From assembly GCA_018609945.1 (NCBI GenBank), contig JAHENO010000067.1, positions 1 to 11,285 of the forward strand: a stretch of DNA of 11,285 nucleotides, given 5' to 3'. Source of the stretch: Haloarculaceae archaeon. Lineage in GTDB: Archaea > Halobacteriota > Halobacteria > Halobacteriales > Haloarculaceae. The notes below the pieces were generated by a model. The model did not search any database and was not told where the DNA came from. It worked only from the letters and a program-made list of their open reading frames with translations. This document shows, piece after piece, positions 6,533 to 11,285 of this stretch. Made by a program: the position numbers and the translations under genes. Positions within the stretch are counted from its first letter, which is position 1, and every line of letters begins with the position of its first letter.

Positions 6533-7189
6533 ATGTACGACTTCGCCGACGTTCTGGATGTGGAGGTGCTGTCGTCGGTGGCGCCGGGATCGACCGTCCT
6601 CGTCTCGGGCCCGGCGATGACCGGCAAGGAGGCCCTCATGTTCGACATCCTCGCCGATGGGGTGCGCGAGGACGAGGGTGCGGTGGTGGTCACGACGGGG
6701 GACCGCGCGGGAAGCGTCATCGACGCGATCGAGTCGCGCGCACCCGGGATGGCGGGTCACCAGCTCGGGATCGTCGACTGTCGCGGCGGGAGCGATGGCG
6801 ACAGGGACGACTACGGGGGAGCGTACGTCCACCACGCCGGCTCCCCGTCGGACCTGACGGGGATAGGAATCGGGATCACGAACTCCTTCGAGCGGATTCA
6901 GGACGCGGGCTTCGAGGAAGGACGGCTCGCGCTCTCGTCGCTGTCGACGATGCTCACCTACACCGACGAGCAGACCGTCTTCAAGTTCTGTCACGTCCTC
7001 TCCGAACGGCTGGACGCTGCGGGGTTTCTCGGCTGTTTCGCCATCGACTCGAGCGCCCACGACGACCGGACGCTGCAGATCATCACGCAGGTCTTCGACG
7101 GCCTCATCGAGATCCGCGAAACCGACGGCACCCGGGAGGCACGTGTCAAGGGCCTCCGGCCCGACCCCTCGGGATGGATCGAACTGTAG
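6533..7189 (+). CDS. RecA/KaiC-like ATPase homologue (HTR-like, DUF7504-type) with degenerate Walker motifs
   Basis: This is a 218-residue protein whose layout follows the KaiC/RecA core. It has an N-terminal strand and P-loop region (VAPGSTVLVSGPAMTGKE, residues 16-33), a middle strand VVVTTGDRA (51-59), and a Walker B-like strand RLALSSLSTM (131-140). A helix-strand end GCFAIDSS and FDGLIEIRE (188-196) closes it. The P-loop has E33 where Ser or Thr normally binds magnesium, and the usual Walker B aspartate is Ser135 or Ser136. ATP hydrolysis is therefore doubtful. Haloarchaea carry many such proteins, often beside HalX regulators; I place it there from memory of that family. Its stop-to-start distance of 4 bases from the response regulator suggests the two work together, perhaps as signal partner or output (inference). 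ATG 6533 is preferred; an in-frame ATG at 6512 would overlap the previous gene by 17 bases. Confidence 0.75.
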   Translation: MYDFADVLDVEVLSSVAPGSTVLVSGPAMTGKEALMFDILADGVREDEGAVVVTTGDRAGSVIDAIESRAPGMAGHQLGIVDCRGGSDGDRDDYGGAYVHHAGSPSDLTGIGIGITNSFERIQDAGFEEGRLALSSLSTMLTYTDEQTVFKFCHVLSERLDAAGFLGCFAIDSSAHDDRTLQIITQVFDGLIEIRETDGTREARVKGLRPDPSGWIEL

Positions 7190-7196
7190 GGACAGA

Positions 7197-7204
7197 CTTT
7201 ATTT
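7197..7204 (+). promoter_or_regulatory. TATA box for the membrane regulator
   Basis: CTTTATTT is centred 28 bases before ATG 7229, an almost ideal archaeal TATA box for a leaderless transcript. It gives this gene its own promoter despite lying 39 bases after the ATPase gene. Confidence 0.65.
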
Positions 7205-7228
7205 CGTCGTTGGTTGATATTCCAATAG

Positions 7229-8443
7229 ATGGACCGTCGGGTCGCGGCCGGAATCGCGCTCCTCCTGGTTACCGCCGGGTTCGTCGGCGTCCTGTCGGCG
7301 AGTACGGCGCCGGCCAGCGCGCAGAACTCGCTCCTGCCCCAGACGACACCCGAGGGGTTCACGAACGCCGAGTTCGAGATTCGCGTCCACGCCAACGGGT
7401 CGGTCCGGTGGACCGTCCGCGCCAGCAGGCCCCTCGAAAACGAGTCCGAACGGGAGCAGTTCGAGGCCTTCGCCGAGGAGTTCGAGACCACCGAAACGAC
7501 GGCGTTTCGCAACTTCAGGGCGCGCGCACAGCGTCTCACGGCCTTCGGCACGAACGCGACGGGCCGCGAGATGAACGCCACCGGCTTCGAGCGGAACGCC
7601 CGCGTTGTCGAACTCGGCCGGACCCGCGGTGTCGTCGAACTCTCCTTCCGCTGGACGAACTTCGCCCGCACGGAGGGAGAGCGGGTCATCGTCGACGACG
7701 TCTTCGAGGGCGGGATGTTCATCGACAGCGGCCAGCGGCTCATCATCGCCCGGGGCGAGGGGCTCGTCTTCGAGTCCGTCGACCCACCGCCGGACTCCCA
7801 GTCGGTCGAGGGGAACCTCACGGCCAGCGAGACCGTCACCTGGTTCGGCGAGCGGAGTTTCGCCGACCGGCGCCCGCGCGCAGTGTTCGTCCCGGCCGAG
7901 GCGGCGACAGGCGGGGGCGCACCCGCAACCGACGGAACGGCGTCGCCGACCCCGACGGCAGCGACGACGCCGGCCAGTGGCGGCGGGTCCGGCGGCCCCG
8001 GATCGACGGCACTTGTCGTCGTCCTGATCGTCCTGCTGGGACTCGGCGGCGGGTTCGCGCTCTACTCGGGTGCCAGGGGTGAGGGAGTGTGGGGGTTGCG
8101 CACTGGGAAGAGTGGTGGCGACGTGGCCAGCGCGGAGTCGGGGACCAGGACCGGGGACACAGTCGCGGGGGCGTCGGCGTCCGCGGAGTCGCCGGTCACC
8201 GACGAGGAACTGCTCAGCGACGAGGACCGCGTGTTGCAGTTGCTCGATGAGAACGGCGGACGGATGAAACAGGTCGACATCGTCGAGGAGACCGAGTGGT
8301 CGAAATCGAAAGTCAGCATGCTCCTCTCGGAGATGGCCGAAGAGGGCGAAATCAGCAAGCTCAGGGTCGGTCGCGAGAACATCATCAGCAAGGCGGGCCA
8401 GGAGCCCGAAGCCGCAGGCTCTCCCTTCGAGGAGGAGGAGTGA
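7229..8443 (+). CDS. Membrane-anchored winged-helix regulator with extracellular domain
   Basis: This 404-residue protein has a Sec signal peptide (1-31, hydrophobic core IALLLVTAGFVGVL, likely cleavage after APASA). An extracellular beta-rich domain follows at about 45-223, with five N-X-S/T sequons (N56, N71, N109, N116, N196). Next come a Gly/Thr/Pro-rich stalk (226-259), one membrane helix (about 260-280), a linker, and a cytoplasmic winged helix (about 328-388). The winged helix contains DEDRVLQLLDENGGRMKQ, a recognition-helix-like WSKSKVSMLLSEMAEEG, and a wing LRVGRENIISK. Haloarchaea have several such proteins (DUF7345-plus-DUF7343-like layout, from memory). The design suggests that an outside or envelope signal is passed straight to DNA or to a partner protein. 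It has its own TATA box, follows the ATPase gene, and its acidic tail (SPFEEEE) ends just before another unknown gene. Targets cannot be predicted. Confidence 0.85.
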   Translation: MDRRVAAGIALLLVTAGFVGVLSASTAPASAQNSLLPQTTPEGFTNAEFEIRVHANGSVRWTVRASRPLENESEREQFEAFAEEFETTETTAFRNFRARAQRLTAFGTNATGREMNATGFERNARVVELGRTRGVVELSFRWTNFARTEGERVIVDDVFEGGMFIDSGQRLIIARGEGLVFESVDPPPDSQSVEGNLTASETVTWFGERSFADRRPRAVFVPAEAATGGGAPATDGTASPTPTAATTPASGGGSGGPGSTALVVVLIVLLGLGGGFALYSGARGEGVWGLRTGKSGGDVASAESGTRTGDTVAGASASAESPVTDEELLSDEDRVLQLLDENGGRMKQVDIVEETEWSKSKVSMLLSEMAEEGEISKLRVGRENIISKAGQEPEAAGSPFEEEE

Positions 8444-8515
8444 CCTCCAGAAGCGGCGAGCGACCCGGAGCGATTCGAACATGATTTGAGGGGACCGGAC
8501 GAACGTCGGCCCGAG

Positions 8516-9046
8516 ATGGACCCTGGCGAGTACGTCATCGACACCGACGACGACGAACCCAACCTCGCGGTCGTTCTCCACCACTCGGAGACGCCGATCG
8601 GGGAGTGGGTGATCGATCCGGAGGGGGGCCAGCGGCGGGCCGTGGCGGCGGACAACCCCGACTACGACGAGGACGAACCCGTTGTCGTGGTCGCGTTCGT
8701 CGAATCGGGCCTGGATTCCCACTGGCCGGCCTGGACCGAGGCCGACCCGGCCGACCTCTACGAGGGCGCACAGGACGAGGGCGTGAAACTCTACCACTTT
8801 CCCGAATCCCGGCTGCGGGTCCTCGACGAGGCAGAGGTGGCCGCGTTCGCCGAGGACGGCGCGGTCGCGATGGACGACCTGCAGGCCCGCCTCGACGAGG
8901 CCGACTGGCAGACCGATCTCGAAGACGGCGTGTTGACCGTCGAGAAGATGGGCGAACGGTACCGCATCCACCCGACCGGCGACGTCGAGGGCGAAGGCCA
9001 GGTGCGGGGGCCACTGGAGAACATCGTCGACGAGTACAGAGGGTAG
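8516..9046 (+). CDS. Acidic haloarchaeal protein, function unknown
   Basis: I do not recognise this 176-residue protein as a named family. It is very acidic, opens with MDPGEYVIDTDDDEPNLAVV, and is probably soluble: no signal peptide or membrane segment is visible. The N-terminal 110 residues alternate short strands (VVVVAFVESG, GVKLYHFPESRLRVL). The C-terminal part has a helix, a strand pair around VLTVEKMGERYRIHP, and the end PLENIVDEYRG. No metal-binding cluster or P-loop is seen. ATG 8516 is preferred over an in-frame TTG at 8486 because the acidic composition starts there. It lies 72 bases after the membrane regulator in the same direction, so read-through is possible. Its stop is only 9 bases from the stop of the convergent deoxyhypusine synthase gene. 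The composition and codon use look like a genuine haloarchaeal gene, not an antisense frame. Confidence 0.8.
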   Translation: MDPGEYVIDTDDDEPNLAVVLHHSETPIGEWVIDPEGGQRRAVAADNPDYDEDEPVVVVAFVESGLDSHWPAWTEADPADLYEGAQDEGVKLYHFPESRLRVLDEAEVAAFAEDGAVAMDDLQARLDEADWQTDLEDGVLTVEKMGERYRIHPTGDVEGEGQVRGPLENIVDEYRG

Positions 9047-9055
9047 CCGGCCGGA

Positions 9056-10057
9056 CTATCCGTCGAGGCGCTCCCGGACGGCTGCCACGACCAGCGGGAG
9101 CGTGATGGTCGCGTCGGCGTAGACGGAGACGTTCCGCGCGCCCGGTTCGAGTTTCCCCCACGACCGCGCCTCGTCCAGCGTCGCGCCGGAGAGCCCGCCG
9201 GTGTCCGGCGGGTCCATCGTCAGCTGGACGCCGTAGTCGTAGGCCCCGGGGACGACCAGCATCGTCTGCAGGACGAAGTTCTTCGGGACGCCGCCGCCGA
9301 CGACCAGCGCCCCGGCGCGGTCGGCCTCGAAGGCCCGGTCGTTCAGGCCGTCCATGTCCGCCAGCGCGTCCAGCGAGAAGGACGACCGCTGGGCGTACAT
9401 CCACGCCTGCAACCCCAGCACCGAGTCCTGGATCGCAGGACAGTATATGGGGACGTCGTGTTCGTGGGCCGCGGCGGCGATACCCGGGCCGGCCTCGATG
9501 GCCTCGCGGTCGTTGACCGCGGCGTTTGCCCGCCCGAGTTCGGCGGTCAGCCGCTGGATGCTGACCGTCTCCGCCAGATCGGGGAAGACCTCCTCGCGGA
9601 GGTGCGACTCGAAAGACGTGAAGTGTTCCTGGGGGAGGTAGACGTCGTAGATGCGGTCGACGCCCTCCTCGCGGAGTTGTTCGTCGTGCTCGCGGGCCGA
9701 GCGGCCGGGGTGGCTCTCGCGGCCGTGGTGGTGGTTGCCGCCGATGGCCTCGATTGCGTCGTGGGTGAGCGTCGCGCCGGTCGTCACCAGGGCGTCGACG
9801 TAGCCGTCCCGGACGAGGTCCGCGACGAGCGTGCGCATGCCCGCCGGGACCATCGCGCCGGCCAGCCCCATGAACACCGCCGTGTCCTCGCGGCCGACCA
9901 TCTCGGCGGTCACGTCGACGGCCTCGGAGGCAGCCTTTGCGCCAATGCCGGCGTCGCCGTACGCCCGCGCGAGGTCGTCGACGGTCATCCCCGCCCGGAC
10001 GTCGGCGTGGCCCACCGGGTCGTGGCTGAACTCCTCGCGCTCGCCGTCGTCGGTCAT
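9056..10057 (-). CDS. dhs: Deoxyhypusine synthase
   Basis: This enzyme uses NAD and an aminobutyl donor, classically spermidine, to convert one lysine of translation factor aIF5A to deoxyhypusine. The 333-residue protein shows the family signatures: NAD-site VTTGATLTHDAIEAIGG (91-107), PIYCPAIQDSVLG (203-215), and the catalytic lysine in VVGGGVPKNFVLQTML (K259), which forms the imine intermediate. A late VSVYADATITLPLV (310-323) completes the site. The loop NHHHGRES (108-115) lies where family members vary. Haloarchaea are reported to have unusual polyamine content, so the natural donor may differ (literature knowledge, not visible here). ATG 10057 is chosen; an in-frame TTG at 10087 would only add KAPGPPSGS-type sequence before MTDDGEREE. 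It is convergent with the gene to its left and preceded by a spacer holding a nested palindrome. Likely essential and constitutively needed. Confidence 0.95.
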   Translation of the reverse strand: MTDDGEREEFSHDPVGHADVRAGMTVDDLARAYGDAGIGAKAASEAVDVTAEMVGREDTAVFMGLAGAMVPAGMRTLVADLVRDGYVDALVTTGATLTHDAIEAIGGNHHHGRESHPGRSAREHDEQLREEGVDRIYDVYLPQEHFTSFESHLREEVFPDLAETVSIQRLTAELGRANAAVNDREAIEAGPGIAAAAHEHDVPIYCPAIQDSVLGLQAWMYAQRSSFSLDALADMDGLNDRAFEADRAGALVVGGGVPKNFVLQTMLVVPGAYDYGVQLTMDPPDTGGLSGATLDEARSWGKLEPGARNVSVYADATITLPLVVAAVRERLDG

Positions 10058-10080
10058 GGACCCCGATGGGGGACCCGGGG

Positions 10081-10087
10081 CTTTCAA
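10081..10087 (-). promoter_or_regulatory. Possible TATA box for deoxyhypusine synthase
   Basis: TTGAAAG on the minus strand is centred about 27 bases upstream of ATG 10057 and is the only AT-rich stretch in that leader. The spacing fits a leaderless transcript. The nested palindrome begins about 32 bases further upstream of this box, a position where a regulator could act. Confidence 0.4.
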
Positions 10088-10118
10088 CGCCGCGGTCGGC
10101 GTCGATACCCACTCACAA

Positions 10119-10192
10119 TGACTGCTGTAGTTCGTTACCGGATCGACCGCCCGACGTCGTGCGGTCGACCTGGAAAATAGCTACAGCAGTCA
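10119..10192. repeat. 74-base nested palindrome with perfect 12-base outer arms
   Basis: TGACTGCTGTAG (10119-10130) and CTACAGCAGTCA (10181-10192) are exact reverse complements. Inside, TCGACCGC (10143-10150) pairs with GCGGTCGA (10161-10168), extended outward by CC..GG pairs at 10138-10139/10172-10173. At the centre lies the palindrome CGACGTCG (10152-10159). All three levels share one centre, between 10155 and 10156, so the whole is a single imperfect palindrome rather than chance hairpins. It lies 20 bases past the stop of the DUF2270 gene and 62 bases before the deoxyhypusine synthase start. It could be a terminator or attenuator for the upstream transcript, a protein-binding site, or a miniature mobile element whose ends are the outer arms. 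No clear target-site duplication is visible. Confidence 0.75.
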
Positions 10193-10212
10193 GTATCAGT
10201 GCTCGCCGCGCG

Positions 10213-10935
10213 TCACTCCTCGTGCCACTCGCCGATCTCCTGGGTCCGGAGTTCGGGATGCCCTCTCCAATCCCGGGGACGGAAGGAGATGACGAGCGCG
10301 AGGACGAATCCCGCCAGGACCACTGCCACCACGACCGTCCCGGGAATGACGCCGACGGCGGCACTTTCGGGCCAGGCCGTCGTGGCCACGACAGTCGTCC
10401 GGATGAACCACGCCGCGAGGACGATCACCAGCAACGGCAGGTAAATCCGCCGGAGCCGGTGGGCCAGGGCCTCCTCGTAGCTGATCTTCAGCGTCGGCTC
10501 GCGGTAGTCGCCGGCCAGTTGCTCGCGCCAGTCCGCGTGCAGAAGCTCCGACGAGGGGTCGAGCCCGTGTGCCCAGACGTTCTCCTGGAGCAAGCGTACC
10601 CGGGTCCGCCAGACGATGTATCCCCGAAACCGGTGGGCCTCGATGCCCAGAAAGATCGCCACCGCGATCCCGCCCAACAGTATGAGAAAGTGCGGATTCC
10701 CCGGGTCCGAGAACGCCCAGGTGAGGATGGCCGCCATCACGGTCACGGCCCAGTTCGTCGTCCGGTCCAGCCGCTCGCGCCACCGCGTCATCCGGTGGAG
10801 TTCTCCCCGGTAGAGGTGTGCAAACGACGAACTCGGGCCCATGTCGCGTTCGAACAGCCCCTCCCCGATGGTCCGGTGTTCCTCTGCACGGGGATCAAAT
10901 CCGTCGCTCCCGCCATCGCTCCCCTCGTCGGTCAT
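10213..10935 (-). CDS. DUF2270 integral membrane protein
   Basis: This is a 240-residue protein of unknown function that I place in the DUF2270 family. It has a hydrophilic acidic N-terminus (1-35), then the conserved stretch FAHLYRGELHRMTRWRERL (38-56). Two membrane helices follow at about 62-76 and 82-100. A conserved cytoplasmic part contains RFRGYIVWRTRVRLLQENV (102-120), with a short loop LDPSSE, and two further helices lie at about 164-182 and 193-217. The tail is charged. The strongly conserved, charged loop between helix pairs suggests a specific partner or substrate, but none is known. ATG 10935 (MTDEGSDGGSDGFD) is preferred: an AT-rich box lies about 30 bases upstream, and the frame further upstream is non-acidic. 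It is codirectional with the Nif3-like gene 68 bases upstream and deoxyhypusine synthase downstream. Confidence 0.88.
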   Translation of the reverse strand: MTDEGSDGGSDGFDPRAEEHRTIGEGLFERDMGPSSSFAHLYRGELHRMTRWRERLDRTTNWAVTVMAAILTWAFSDPGNPHFLILLGGIAVAIFLGIEAHRFRGYIVWRTRVRLLQENVWAHGLDPSSELLHADWREQLAGDYREPTLKISYEEALAHRLRRIYLPLLVIVLAAWFIRTTVVATTAWPESAAVGVIPGTVVVAVVLAGFVLALVISFRPRDWRGHPELRTQEIGEWHEE

Positions 10936-10959
10936 GGCGTAACGATGGCTCCGTGGCGG

Positions 10960-10967
10960 TTTCAAAA
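10960..10967 (-). promoter_or_regulatory. TATA box for the DUF2270 gene
   Basis: On the minus strand TTTTGAAA lies 25-32 bases upstream of ATG 10935. It is the clearest AT-rich stretch in the 68-base spacer and gives a leaderless or near-leaderless start independent of the upstream Nif3-like gene. Confidence 0.5.
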
Positions 10968-11003
10968 CGAGGTGGTATGGTGTCCAGTTACCACGACCGG
11001 GGC

Positions 11004-11285
11004 CTACAGCCCGGTCGGGTGGTCGATGTACGTCGTCTCCAGCCCCCACTCGCCGACGATATCCGCCAGTGCCCGGACGCCGAATGTCTCGGTGGCGTAG
11101 TGGCCGGCCAGCACGACGTGGATGCCGGCCTCGCGGGCCTCGTGGTAGGCCTGCTGTTTGCCCTCGCCGGTGACCAGCGCGTCGGCACCCACCTCGCGGG
11201 CCTCGTCGAGCCAGTCGACACCGCTGCCGGTCACGACGGCGATATCGCTGATCTCCGAGGGGCCGAAGTCGAGAACCCTGACCCC
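11004..11285 (-). CDS. Nif3-like dinuclear metal centre protein, C-terminal part
   Basis: The minus strand is open from the right edge to TAG at 11004-11006, giving the last 93 residues of a protein cut by the window. The visible part contains VLDFGPSEISDIAVVTGSG, then GADALVTGEGKQQAYHEARE, and AGHYATETFGVRALAD. The H-x-x-x-E in GHYATE (visible residues 62 and 66) matches the pair that helps bind the two metals in Nif3/YbgI proteins. The family forms hexameric toroids; its biochemical role is still debated, with GTP cyclohydrolase-like or hydrolase roles proposed. The N-terminal His-His and Asp ligands lie outside the window. A GTG within the visible part is internal, not the start, since family sequence continues upstream of it. 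It precedes the DUF2270 gene by 68 bases on the same strand. Confidence 0.9.
   Translation of the reverse strand, partial: GVRVLDFGPSEISDIAVVTGSGVDWLDEAREVGADALVTGEGKQQAYHEAREAGIHVVLAGHYATETFGVRALADIVGEWGLETTYIDHPTGL

Noticed and set aside
7199..8971. A 590-codon minus-strand open frame
   Set aside because: It spans two plus-strand genes and the spacer between them. Long antisense frames are expected at this G+C content, and it would erase a clear signal peptide, membrane helix and winged helix.
8535..10112. A 525-codon minus-strand open frame overlapping deoxyhypusine synthase
   Set aside because: It is extremely Arg/Gly/Pro-rich, out of frame with a certain enzyme gene, and runs antisense into another gene.
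10119..10192. Classical intrinsic terminator
   Set aside because: No run of T follows either arm on either strand; only a short AAAA/TTTT lies inside the palindrome. A simple hairpin-plus-U-tract terminator is not supported.
1..11285. CRISPR array or defence island
   Set aside because: No regularly spaced repeats, cas-like genes or restriction enzyme motifs are visible. The only mobile-element signs are the integrase junction and possibly the palindrome at 10119-10192.

Overview
The window is chromosomal DNA from a halophilic archaeon (class Halobacteria). The evidence is the high G+C content (about 70% in lines sampled from the core genes), strongly acidic proteins, a HalX-type response regulator, archaeal deoxyhypusine synthase and Trm1, a PIN-ATPase-KH protein of the COG1855 type, a DUF2270 membrane protein, and start codons preceded at about 25-30 bases by AT-rich TATA-like boxes, as in leaderless haloarchaeal genes. 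The species cannot be named from this window.

Layout. 1-1131: the edge of an integrated element. A tyrosine-recombinase (integrase) gene on the minus strand runs off the left edge. It sits 160 bases from the 3' end of a tRNA-Glu(CUC) gene on the same strand. Sampled lines here are about 50-55% G+C, well below the rest, which suggests acquired DNA lying to the left. 1132-1830: a spacer and a small four-helix membrane protein (minus). 1831-4889: two convergent genes, trm1 (tRNA m2,2G26 methyltransferase, plus) and a PIN-ATPase-KH protein (minus). 4890-5208: a 319-base non-coding, hairpin-rich stretch. 5209-5790: a metallo-beta-lactamase-fold hydrolase (minus). 5947-8443: a plus-strand signalling cluster made of a receiver-HalX response regulator, a RecA/KaiC-like ATPase homologue with degenerate Walker motifs 4 bases downstream, and a membrane-spanning protein with an extracellular domain and a cytoplasmic winged helix. 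8516-9046: an acidic protein of unknown function. 9056-10057: deoxyhypusine synthase (minus). 10058-10212: a spacer holding a 74-base nested palindrome with perfect 12-base outer arms. 10213-10935: a DUF2270 membrane protein (minus). 11004-11285: the C-terminal part of a Nif3-like dinuclear-metal protein (minus), cut by the right edge.

How the genes fit together. Several genes serve translation: tRNA-Glu, Trm1, and deoxyhypusine synthase acting on aIF5A; the PIN/KH protein may handle RNA. The middle cluster looks regulatory: a phospho-acceptor protein paired with a probably non-hydrolytic RecA-fold partner, beside a transmembrane one-component regulator. The most unusual non-coding signals are the nested palindrome upstream of deoxyhypusine synthase, the structured spacer at 4890-5208, and the integrase/tRNA junction. 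I see no CRISPR array, rRNA, complete transposase or recognisable defence system.
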